A model generated the notes under the pieces. That model was not told where the DNA came from, made no database searches, and worked only from the letters and a program-made list of their open reading frames with translations. From [Mycobacterium] zoologicum (GTDB lineage: Bacteria; Actinomycetota; Actinomycetes; Mycobacteriales; Mycobacteriaceae), in contig NZ_CP083985.1 of NCBI RefSeq assembly GCF_020172665.1, positions 455,191 through 519,190 on the forward strand: a stretch of 64,000 nt of DNA. The letters run 5' to 3'. This document shows, one piece after another, positions 52,759 to 64,000 of this stretch. Position 1 is the stretch's first letter. Every line of letters starts with the position of its first letter. The translations under genes were made by a program, and so were the position numbers.

Positions 52759-53439
52759 ATGCGCATCGGGATCGCCGGTGCCGGCGCTGTCGGTCGCTCC
52801 GTCGCGCGCGAGCTGATCGGCGATGGCCACCGGGTGCTGCTGATCGAGCGGAATCCCGCGCACTACGAGCCGCACGCCGTCCCGGAGGCGGAGTGGTTGT
52901 TGGCCGATGCCTGTGAGCTGTCCGCGCTGCAGGAGTGCGGAATCGAGATCTGTGACGTGGTGATCGCCGCGACCGGTGACGACAAGGCCAACCTGGCGAC
53001 CGCGCTGCTGGCCAAGGCGGAGTTCGGGGTGGACCGGGTGGTGGCCCGGGTCAATAACGCCCGCAACGAGCGGCTGTTCACCGATCAATGGGGTATCGAT
53101 GTCGCGGTTTCCACGCCGCGGGCCATGGTCGCCGCGATCGAGGGCGCCATCGACGTCGGGCATCTGGTGCAGCTGATGGGACTGCGGCGCGGCCAGGTCA
53201 ATCTGACGAAAATGACGCTGCCCGAAGATAATCCACTGATCGGTCAACTCGTCTGCGACGTCGTGCTGCCCGAGGGCGCAGCCCTGGTGGCGGTGCAGCG
53301 CGGCGACGCGGTGATCCTGCCGCGGTCATCGGAGGTGCTGCAGGCCGGCGACGAGATGCTGTTCGCCGCAGCCAGCGGCATGGACGGGCAGATCCGGAAG
53401 GTCCTCCACGGCGCGCCGGCCGGCAGAAGGCCGTATTGA
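52759..53439 (+). CDS. TrkA-family potassium uptake regulator (CeoC-like)
   Basis: 226 aa. RCK_N Rossmann GAGAVGRSVARELIGDGHRV with IERNPAHYEPHAVPEAEWLL and VVIAATGDDKANL, then RCK_C (TLPEDNPLIGQLVCDVVLPE, LQAGDEMLFAAAS). Closely resembles Rv2692 (CeoC). A cytoplasmic regulator that binds NAD(H) or c-di-nucleotide and gates a K+ channel. No partner RCK gene or channel is adjacent; the only transporter nearby is the divergent K+/H+ antiporter. The stop overlaps the TTG of the methyltransferase. Confidence 0.9.
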   Translation: MRIGIAGAGAVGRSVARELIGDGHRVLLIERNPAHYEPHAVPEAEWLLADACELSALQECGIEICDVVIAATGDDKANLATALLAKAEFGVDRVVARVNNARNERLFTDQWGIDVAVSTPRAMVAAIEGAIDVGHLVQLMGLRRGQVNLTKMTLPEDNPLIGQLVCDVVLPEGAALVAVQRGDAVILPRSSEVLQAGDEMLFAAASGMDGQIRKVLHGAPAGRRPY

Positions 53440-54350
53440 GTACCGCACGCGCCGACCGGCACCTGCCCGGGAGCCTGGCCGCCGGTGCCGGAGTCATCGC
53501 CACGGTGCTGGCCTCGGCGCGCGCCGCGGCGACGACACGCGGGCTGATCAACGACCCCTTCGCTGCGTCACTGGTGCACAAGGTGGGCCTGGAGGCGTGC
53601 ATCCGGGTCGCCGACGGCGAACTGGACATCAGCCGGCTCGGTAAGGACGGCGGGTTTCCCCGGCTGGCGGAGTTCTCCGCGGCGCGCACCACGTTCTTCG
53701 ACGCCTTCTTCACCGACGCGGCGCGCGGTGGGATCCGCCAGGCGGTGATTCTGGGCTCAGGCCTGGACACCCGCGCCTACCGGCTCTGGTGGCCGGCCGA
53801 GACCGTCGTCTACGAGGTGGACCACCCGCCGGTAGTCGATTTCAAGACCTCCACCATGAGGGCCTGGGGTGCGACGCCGAGTGCCAACCGGCGAGCGGTC
53901 GGCATCGACCTGCGCGACGACTGGCCGTCAGCGCTGCGGCGGGTGGGATTCGACGCGGCCGCCCCCACCGCGTGGGTGATCGAGGGGCTGCTGGTCTGGT
54001 ACGTGCCGTCGGATGCGCAGAACCGGCTGCTGGACGGGGTGACCGAACTCAGCGCCCCGGGCAGCCGGCTGGCCGCCGATCACGCGGTGCCGCCGAGCGG
54101 GCCGCAGGCGGTGCACCACGACTCGCTGGTCGAGCGCTGGCGCCGCCGCGGGCTGAGCCTGACCGGGCCTGGGCCGTTCTATTCCGGCGAACACACCGAC
54201 GTGGTGCGTCACCTGGCCGACAGCGGCTGGGTGACGGTCGACTCCGGTATCGGCGAACTGTTCACCGCGGCAAGGCTGTCCAAGTTGACCCCCAGCGAAC
54301 TCGACGGTGCGCCCGCCGCCATCCGCTACGTCGCTGCGACGCGGAGCTAA
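53436..54350 (+). CDS. SAM-dependent methyltransferase, mycobacterial PF04072 family
   Basis: 304 aa. TTRGLINDPFAASLVHKVG, ARTTFFDAFFTDAARGGIRQ, VILGSGLDTRAYRL (SAM loop), YEVDHPPVVDFK and WVIEGLLVWYV are hallmarks of the multi-copy mycobacterial LCM-type methyltransferases. The substrate is unknown for nearly all members. It starts with TTG inside the TrkA stop (TTGA), so it is translationally coupled. The 3' end overlaps the convergent MBL gene by 4 bp. Confidence 0.9.
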   Translation: MSTARADRHLPGSLAAGAGVIATVLASARAAATTRGLINDPFAASLVHKVGLEACIRVADGELDISRLGKDGGFPRLAEFSAARTTFFDAFFTDAARGGIRQAVILGSGLDTRAYRLWWPAETVVYEVDHPPVVDFKTSTMRAWGATPSANRRAVGIDLRDDWPSALRRVGFDAAAPTAWVIEGLLVWYVPSDAQNRLLDGVTELSAPGSRLAADHAVPPSGPQAVHHDSLVERWRRRGLSLTGPGPFYSGEHTDVVRHLADSGWVTVDSGIGELFTAARLSKLTPSELDGAPAAIRYVAATRS

Positions 54351-55102
54351 CCGAGGCGCGCCTTGGCGATCGCGGCCTCGGCGGCCTGCCGGATCGGACC
54401 GCGCCACACGTCGCCGTGCCCCGGCGCGAGCACCTCGGTCTCCAGCAGCGCCAGCGCCGACAGACTGCGGATGGCGTCGTCCTGGCTGTGGGTGAACAGC
54501 GCCGGGAGCAGCTGCGGGCCGTCGCTGCCCAGCACCGCGTGACCGGTCACCAGGGCGTCGCCGCTGGCCAGCGCACCGTCGACCAGATACGAGCAGTGCC
54601 CTCGGGTGTGGCCGGGGGTGGGGATGGCGATCGGATGGCCGGGTAGCCCGGCGGCGATGTCGGCGGTGAGCGGCTGCGCGGTCGGGATGCCCTCGCGGCT
54701 CAGGCCGCCGCTGCGCACCACGTGCATGCTCCACAACGCCCAACTCGGCCGCCACAACTGCGGAGCCAACGCCAGCGGCGACACCTGCTCGAGGTACTCG
54801 CGCTTGGCGTGGCCGACTTCGTCGGCGTGGCAATACACCGGTGTGCCATAGGTTTTGGCGAGCCAGATCGCCGAGCCGAAATGGTCGATGTGGGCGTGGG
54901 TGAGCAGCACGGCCCGCACATCGGCGGCCTGGTGGCCCAGGGCGCCCAGCGACGCCAGCACGTCGGCGCGATCACCGGGATAACCGGCGTCGATCAGCAG
55001 CACCCCGGTGTCATCGTTCACCAGCACCCAGTTGACCGCCTCACCGCGGGCCAGATGCACCCGCTCGGTGACCGGAACGAGCTCGACCAGCCTGTCACTC
55101 AT
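54347..55102 (-). CDS. MBL-fold metallohydrolase (Rv0406c homologue)
   Basis: 251 aa from ATG 55102. Zn motif HAHIDHFG, third and further ligands in [11 protein letters not shown] and GDALVTG, and a final PGHGDVW. The beta-lactamase-like fold covers glyoxalase, lactonase and thioesterase-type hydrolases; there is no signal peptide, so it is probably cytosolic and not a true beta-lactamase. It is divergent from fgd1 as Rv0406c is in H37Rv, marking the return to conserved synteny. Confidence 0.9.
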   Translation of the reverse strand: MSDRLVELVPVTERVHLARGEAVNWVLVNDDTGVLLIDAGYPGDRADVLASLGALGHQAADVRAVLLTHAHIDHFGSAIWLAKTYGTPVYCHADEVGHAKREYLEQVSPLALAPQLWRPSWALWSMHVVRSGGLSREGIPTAQPLTADIAAGLPGHPIAIPTPGHTRGHCSYLVDGALASGDALVTGHAVLGSDGPQLLPALFTHSQDDAIRSLSALALLETEVLAPGHGDVWRGPIRQAAEAAIAKARLG

Positions 55103-55154
55103 GCTCGTGAGTCTAGGAGTGAGAGCCCGGTCGAGACCGTGTAGAAATGGTGGA

Positions 55155-56165
55155 ATGGCGGAATTGAAACTCGGATACAAGGCGTCGGCGGAGCAGTTCG
55201 CACCACGGGAACTGGTCGAACTCGGTGTCGCCGCCGAGGCGCACGGCATGGACAGTGCCACCGTCAGTGACCACTTCCAGCCCTGGCGGCATGAGGGCGG
55301 GCACGCCCCGTTCTCGCTGGCCTGGATGACCGCGGTCGGGGAGCGCACCAAGAAGCTCCAGCTGGGCACCTCAGTGCTGACCCCGACGTTCCGGTACAAC
55401 CCGGCCGTCGTCGCGCAGGCCTTCGCCACCATGAGCTGCCTGTACCCGAATCGCATCTTCCTGGGCGTGGGCTCCGGAGAGGCATTGAACGAGATCGCCA
55501 CCGGGTTCACCGGCGAGTGGCCGGAGTTCAAGGAGCGCTTCGCCCGGCTGCGGGAGTCGGTGCGACTGATGCGGGCTTTGTGGGGCGGTGACCGCGTCGA
55601 CTTCGACGGCGACTACTACACCCTCAAGGGCGCCTCGATCTACGACGTGCCCGAAGACGGCGTGCCCGTCTACATCGCGGCCGGTGGTCCGGCGGTGGCC
55701 AAGTACGCCGGGCGCGTCGGTGACGGCTTCATCTGCACCTCCGGCAAGGGCGAGGAGCTCTACACCGAGAAGCTGATGCCGGCCGTGCGTGAGGGTGCGG
55801 CGCTGGCCGAGCGCAACGTCGACTCGATAGACAAGATGATCGAGATCAAGATCTCCTACGACCCGGATCCGGACCTGGCGCTTAACAACACCCGGTTCTG
55901 GGCACCGCTGTCACTGAGCGCTGAGCAGAAGCACTCGATCGACGACCCGATCGAGATGGAGAAGGCCGCTGACGCATTGCCGATCGAGCAGATCGCCAAG
56001 CGCTGGATCGTCGCCTCCGACCCGGACGAGGCCGTGGAGAAGGTCGGCCAGTACGTGGGGTGGGGCCTGAACCACCTGGTGTTCCACGCACCCGGCCACG
56101 ACCAGCGGCGTTTCCTGGAGCTGTTCAAGACCGATCTGGAGCCGAGGCTGCGCAAGCTGGGCTGA
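55155..56165 (+). CDS. fgd1: F420-dependent glucose-6-phosphate dehydrogenase
   Basis: 336 aa, the same length as Rv0407. It oxidises glucose-6-phosphate to 6-phosphogluconolactone and reduces coenzyme F420, supplying F420H2 to nitro-reductases and stress defence. Family features: [39 protein letters not shown] (catalytic His), [20 protein letters not shown] and [10 protein letters not shown]. No pta-ackA follows it, unlike in H37Rv; pknG is directly convergent with 9 bp between stops. Confidence 0.97.
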   Translation: MAELKLGYKASAEQFAPRELVELGVAAEAHGMDSATVSDHFQPWRHEGGHAPFSLAWMTAVGERTKKLQLGTSVLTPTFRYNPAVVAQAFATMSCLYPNRIFLGVGSGEALNEIATGFTGEWPEFKERFARLRESVRLMRALWGGDRVDFDGDYYTLKGASIYDVPEDGVPVYIAAGGPAVAKYAGRVGDGFICTSGKGEELYTEKLMPAVREGAALAERNVDSIDKMIEIKISYDPDPDLALNNTRFWAPLSLSAEQKHSIDDPIEMEKAADALPIEQIAKRWIVASDPDEAVEKVGQYVGWGLNHLVFHAPGHDQRRFLELFKTDLEPRLRKLG

Positions 56166-56174
56166 GGGCTCCGC

Positions 56175-59367
<3,193 letters not shown>

Positions 59368-59368
<1 letters not shown>

Positions 59369-60687
59369 CACCTGTACTCGTTCAGTCGAGGCCACAGCCC
59401 GAGTGCGACGGCGATCGCGGCCCCCAGGCTGAGCACCGCGCCGCCGACCGGGGCCACTGACAGTACCCGCCGGGCGTTGAACACGTCACTGCGAAGCTGG
59501 TTGCGGCTGTGCTGCGTGGCTTTGTCCAACGCGGCGTCGAGCTGGTCGAATGCGGGTGTGGAGTCGTCCCCGCTGCCGCCCAGCGCTACTTGGGTGGCAG
59601 CCCGGTAGTTGCCGACGTCGATGTAGGCGTTCATCCTGTCGTTGGCCTGGCGCCAATGCGCCAGCAATTCCCCGGCACCTGACAGGTCGGCCAAGGCGGC
59701 GGCGTCGCCGCGCTGCAGGTAGCTGTCCAACTGCTGCTGCATGGCGTCGATGCGCTGGTAGAAGGTCTCCTTGCGGGTCTCCTCGTCGCCGCGGCGGATC
59801 AGCGACAGGGTCTCGTCGGCACGGGCCTGCTGAGCGGTGATCGCCAGATTGGTGATCGCCTTGAGGGATTCGGCACCGGTGTTCTTCGCGTTGCGGCTGC
59901 CGCTGGTGGAGATCACCAGCACAGTGCCCATCCAGATCACCAACAGCGCGATGGCCAGCCCGCCGGCCACCAGGCCGGGGTTGATCCGGCGCCTGGTGTG
60001 CCGGGCCAGCCAGCGGTGCGCGAACGCGCCGAAGAGCACGGTGGCTCCCACCACGAGGATCACCGGCGCCGGCACGCGGGTCGACGCCGTGGTCTGGGTG
60101 TCCACCGCCGCCGAGGTGGCCTGATAGAGCCGCTGGGCGTCCGGCAGGATCGTGTGCTGCATCAGTTCGGAGGCTTCTGACAGGTACGACGACCCGACCG
60201 GGTCGCCGGATCGGTTGTTGGTTCGGGCGGTCTCGATCAGGCCGGAGTAGACGGCCAGCCCGGTGTTGATCCTCCCCAACAACTGCAGCAGCGGCTCGTC
60301 GTTCAGGCCGCTGGAGGCCCGGGTCACCGCCACCGCGGCGTCGGTGATGGCCTTCTCGTAGCGTTCCCGCACCGCTCGCGGTTCACCCTGGGCGATGAAC
60401 GCGGTGGCCGCCGCGGCGTCGGCGACCGACAGTGTGGTGTAGAGCCGACCGGCGGCATAGGCCAGCGGTTCGGTGTGGTCGAGCACCGTGGTCAGGGTGT
60501 TCTGCCGGTTGTTGATCGTGGTGGCCGTGGCGAACGCGCTGATGCCGCCCAGGGCGGCCAGGATCAGGCCGATGGCCAGGATGCGGCCGGGGGTGGTGGT
60601 GAAGAACCACCATCGGGGTCGGGCCGCTTCGGCCGGCGACCGTACCCCCGCCGGCTCGGTTGACGGATGCGCCAACTCAACGGTCAC
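59368..60687 (-). CDS. glnX: Membrane signal transducer GlnX
   Basis: 439 aa, the same length as Rv0412c. Several membrane segments (ILAIGLILAALGGISAF, VILVVGATVLFGAFAH, LAIALLVIWMGTVLVIST, GGAVLSLGAAIAVALGL) flank two helical, coiled-coil-like extracytoplasmic regions. The topology recalls chemoreceptor sensor domains. It is thought to relay the GlnH ligand state to cytoplasmic PknG. GTG at 60687 is the start; the stop overlaps glnH (ATGATGA), forming a glnX-glnH-pknG operon. Confidence 0.92.
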
Positions 60688-60846
60688 GTCTGTCCAGACT
60701 CCATCCCTACGGGTGTTCGAGACACATAGTAAAGGAATTCTAAGAGCGCCGACGGCATCCGCGCTCTGCGCCGCGACGGTTGTTTCCGATTTGGTGGTGC
60801 GATCTCGCCTCAACCGAGACATTGCGGTCCCGATACGCTGCCAAGC

Positions 60847-61320
60847 GTGCGTGGAGACGGCGACGGGTGGGCGATCTCCGACACCGGTGCGCGGTTCTGG
60901 GGCCGGCACGGTGCGGCAGGTCTGCTGCTGCGGGCCCCCCGGCCCGACGGCTCCCGCACCGTATTGCTGCAGCACCGCGCGTGGTGGAGCCACCAGGGCG
61001 GTACCTGGGCGCTGCCCGGCGGTGCCCGCGACAGTCACGAGACGCCCGAGCAGGCGGCCATCCGCGAGGCCCAGGAGGAGGCCGGCCTGCCCGCCGACCG
61101 GATCGTGGTCCGCGCTGCCGTCGTCACCGCCACCGCCAGCGGTACCAGCTGGACCTACACCACCGTGGTCGCCGATGCCGACGAGCTGCTGCCGGTGGTG
61201 CCCAACGGGGAGAGCACCGAGCTGCGCTGGGTGGACGAACACCAGGTTGCCGAGCTGCCGCTGCATCCCGGCTTCGCCGCGAGCTGGGAGTCGCTGCGCG
61301 GGTTCACTCAGCCCGGCTGA
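60847..61320 (+). CDS. mutT3: Nudix hydrolase MutT3
   Basis: 157 aa. The Nudix box G-x5-E-x7-R-E-x2-E-E-x-G is complete in [20 protein letters not shown] plus EAGL. It hydrolyses nucleoside diphosphate derivatives, such as oxidised dGTP, to clean the nucleotide pool. The annotated H37Rv protein is longer at the N-terminus; the GTG at 60847 here gives a compact Nudix domain. Its last 13 bp overlap the convergent thiE. Confidence 0.9.
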   Translation: MRGDGDGWAISDTGARFWGRHGAAGLLLRAPRPDGSRTVLLQHRAWWSHQGGTWALPGGARDSHETPEQAAIREAQEEAGLPADRIVVRAAVVTATASGTSWTYTTVVADADELLPVVPNGESTELRWVDEHQVAELPLHPGFAASWESLRGFTQPG

Positions 61321-61994
61321 GGTGCGCCCAATCCCGAACGCAGCGCCGCCGCGGCCGCTCGCGGGTCCTCGGCCGCGGTGATCGCCCGCACCACCACCAC
61401 CCGGCGGGCCCCGGCGGCCAGCACGTCCGGCAGCCGCGGCCCGTCGATCCCGCCGATGGCGAACCACGGCTTGGCCGCATCCGCTTGGGCGGTGAAGCGC
61501 ACCAGGTCCAGACCCGGGGCCGGCCGGCCCGGCTTGGTGGGGGTGGGCCAGCACGGTCCGGTACAGAAGTAGTCGACCGGCTCGGCCAGGGCCGCGCTGA
61601 CCTGCCCGCGGTCGTGGGTGGACCGGCCGATCAGCATGTCGGGTCCGATGACCTCCCGCGCGATCGCCAGCGGCAGGTCGTCCTGGCCCAGATGTAACAG
61701 GTCGGCACCGGCGGCGCGGGCGATGTCGGCGCGGTCATTGACGGCCAGCAGCGCCCCGTGCCGGCGGGCGGCCTCGGCGAGAACCTCCAGCGCCGCAAGC
61801 TCGCCGCGGGCCTCCAGCGGGCCGAAGCGCTGCTCACCGGGTGAGCCCTTGTCGCGCAGCTGGACGATGTCCACGCCGCCGGCCAGGGCGGCGTCGGCGA
61901 ACTCGGCCAGGTCGCCGCGTTCCCGGCGGGCATCGGTGCACAGATACAGCCGGGATTCGGCGAGCCGGGCGAGACGGTCTGAGCGTTTGTGCAC
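61308..61994 (-). CDS. thiE: Thiamine-phosphate synthase
   Basis: 228 aa TIM barrel. Joins HMP-pyrophosphate and thiazole phosphate to form thiamine phosphate. [10 protein letters not shown] (pyrophosphate-binding Lys/Arg), [41 protein letters not shown] and [10 protein letters not shown] are all present. It is divergent from thiO-thiS-thiG, as in Rv0414c-Rv0417. Confidence 0.95.
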   Translation of the reverse strand: MHKRSDRLARLAESRLYLCTDARRERGDLAEFADAALAGGVDIVQLRDKGSPGEQRFGPLEARGELAALEVLAEAARRHGALLAVNDRADIARAAGADLLHLGQDDLPLAIAREVIGPDMLIGRSTHDRGQVSAALAEPVDYFCTGPCWPTPTKPGRPAPGLDLVRFTAQADAAKPWFAIGGIDGPRLPDVLAAGARRVVVVRAITAAEDPRAAAAALRSGLGAPQPG

Positions 61995-62055
61995 ACCGCG
62001 ACGCTAGCGGCTAGCTTGGTGAGTTGACAGGCGAGCAGGTGGAAGGGAGCCGCAG

Positions 62056-63068
62056 ATGCCCGGACCCTCGCTTGGTTCGCTGGCGGTGATCGGCGGTGGT
62101 GTCATCGGGCTGGCGGTGGCGCGGAGGGCCGCTGCGGCGGGGTGGACGGTGCGGGTACACCGCACCACCGAATACGGCGCCTCCTGGGTGGCCGGCGGCA
62201 TGCTCGCCCCGCACAGTGAGGGCTGGCCCGGCGAGGACCGGCAGCTGCGGCTGGGCCTGCGTTCGCTGGAACTGTGGCACGACTTCCTCGACCGGCTGCC
62301 GGCCCGCGTCGTCACCGCGCGTGAATCGCTGGTGGTGGCCGCCGACCGGGCCGATGTAGCCGACCTGCGCACCGTGGCCGACTGGCTGTCCGGGCAGGGC
62401 CACCCGGTGATCTGGGAGTCGGCCGCCCGCGACGTCGAACCCCTGCTGGCCGCCGGAATCCGGCACGGATTCCGGGCCCCCACCGAACTGGCCGTCGACA
62501 ACCGCGCCGTGGTCACCGCGCTGGCCGACGCCTGCGAGGAACTCGGCGTGTCCTGGGCCCGACCGGTGGGGGAGCTGGCCGAGGTGCGCGATTACGACGC
62601 GGTGGTGATCGCCAACGGCATCGATGCTCCGGCGTTGTGGCCCGGTCTGCCGATCCGCCCGGTCAAGGGCGAGGTGCTGCGGCTGCGGTGGCGCAAGGGC
62701 TGTCTGCCTGCGCCGCAACGGGTCATCCGGGCCCGGGTGCACGGTCGTCAGGTCTACCTGGTGCCGCGCCCCGACGGCGTGGTGGTGGGAGCCACCCAGT
62801 ACGAGCACGGTCGTGACACCGCTCCGGCGGTCTCGGGGGTGCGTGACCTGCTTGACGACGCCTGCACCCTGGTGCCGGCACTGGGTGAGTACGAGCTGGC
62901 CGAATGCGCGGCAGGCCTGCGTCCGATGACACCGGATAACCTTCCGCTGGTGCACCGGCTCGATGAGCGGACGGTGGTGGCCGCCGGGCACGGGCGCAAC
63001 GGCTTCCTGCTGGCACCGTGGACCGCTGAATATGTTGTGTCCGAACTACTTCCGGTTGGAGTGCAGCA

Positions 63069-63072
<4 letters not shown>
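62056..63072 (+). CDS. thiO: Glycine oxidase ThiO
   Basis: 338 aa FAD-dependent amine oxidase. AVIGGGVIGLAVARRAAAAG is the FAD loop, ASWVAGGMLAPHSEGWPGED and GHGRNGFLLAPWTAEYV are ThiO hallmarks. It oxidises glycine to the imine that ThiG uses for the thiazole ring. The ATG follows AAGGGAG. The stop overlaps thiS (ATGA). No TPP riboswitch fits in the 61-bp upstream gap. Confidence 0.94.

Positions 63073-64000
<928 letters not shown>

Noticed and set aside
60688-61554. N-terminal extension of GlnX to 61554
   Set aside because: It is the antisense of mutT3 and an alternate frame of thiE; GTG 60687 gives exactly 439 aa as in Rv0412c.
61995-62055. Possible TPP riboswitch before thiO
   Set aside because: The 61-bp gap is too short for a TPP aptamer and lacks CTGAGA-type and ACC...GAT conserved motifs.

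Overview
This is a high-GC actinobacterial chromosome segment from Mycobacterium sensu lato. The evidence is a run of mycobacterium-specific orthologues (ttfA, the Rv0381c lipoprotein, Rv0361/Rv0360c/Rv0358/Rv0356c-type proteins, F420-dependent fgd1, the pknG-glnH-glnX operon), PecA-type aspartic proteases, a PGRS-like Gly-rich protein, frequent GTG starts and ATGA/GTGA stop-start overlaps. The species cannot be fixed from sequence reading alone.

Layout. (a) 1-2400: edge of a GAP-family membrane gene, a small Cys-Cys membrane protein behind a CsoR-like operator, and a TetR gene divergent from an NTF2-like gene across two copies of one palindrome. (b) 2400-8650: clpB with an overlapping HspR (HAIR) and SigH-type control region and a strong terminator, two tandem secreted PecA-like aspartic proteases that lack a PE domain, and ttfA. 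(c) 8700-22100: conserved core: SDR, pyrE, lipoprotein, SpoU methylase, PF10118 protein, GH76 enzyme, a VapBC-type pair, dedA, fba, Rv0361/Rv0360c homologues, a CDF transporter, an M50 protease, Rv0358 homologue, purA and a hotdog thioesterase. (d) 22100-29400: DUF4226-like protein, secreted proteins, a CPA1 antiporter, purT, rhodanese and metZ.

(e) 29400-54350 is accessory and lies where M. tuberculosis has Rv0392c-Rv0405. It holds many TetR-controlled redox and lipid genes: SDRs, acyl-CoA dehydrogenase, two FadDs, nitronate monooxygenase, OYE-family reductase, a CYP136-like P450, PDR-type reductase, a Baeyer-Villiger-type flavoprotein and a PF10118 protein. It also carries decay products: a PEP-utilising-enzyme tail, an acyl-CoA dehydrogenase reduced to fused N- and C-termini, a frameshifted PGRS gene, and an epoxide-hydrolase-like protein without its nucleophile. 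It ends with a K+/H+ antiporter, a TrkA-type protein and a methyltransferase.

(f) 54350-64000 returns to the core: Rv0406c homologue, fgd1, pknG-glnH-glnX (amino-acid sensing to the PknG kinase), mutT3, thiE and thiO-thiS-thiG. Compared with H37Rv (from memory), the clpB-to-Rv0356c block is inverted relative to purT-thiG, and mgtE and pta-ackA are absent from their usual places.

No rRNA, tRNA, CRISPR array, intact insertion sequence or prophage was seen. The strongest leads are: paired TetR palindromes sharing a CA-NN-TG core; four secreted proteins sharing an acidic-aromatic DLF-like motif just after the signal peptide; the nucleophile-less hydrolase; and the CYP136-SCO6745-OYE operon with its own palindrome.
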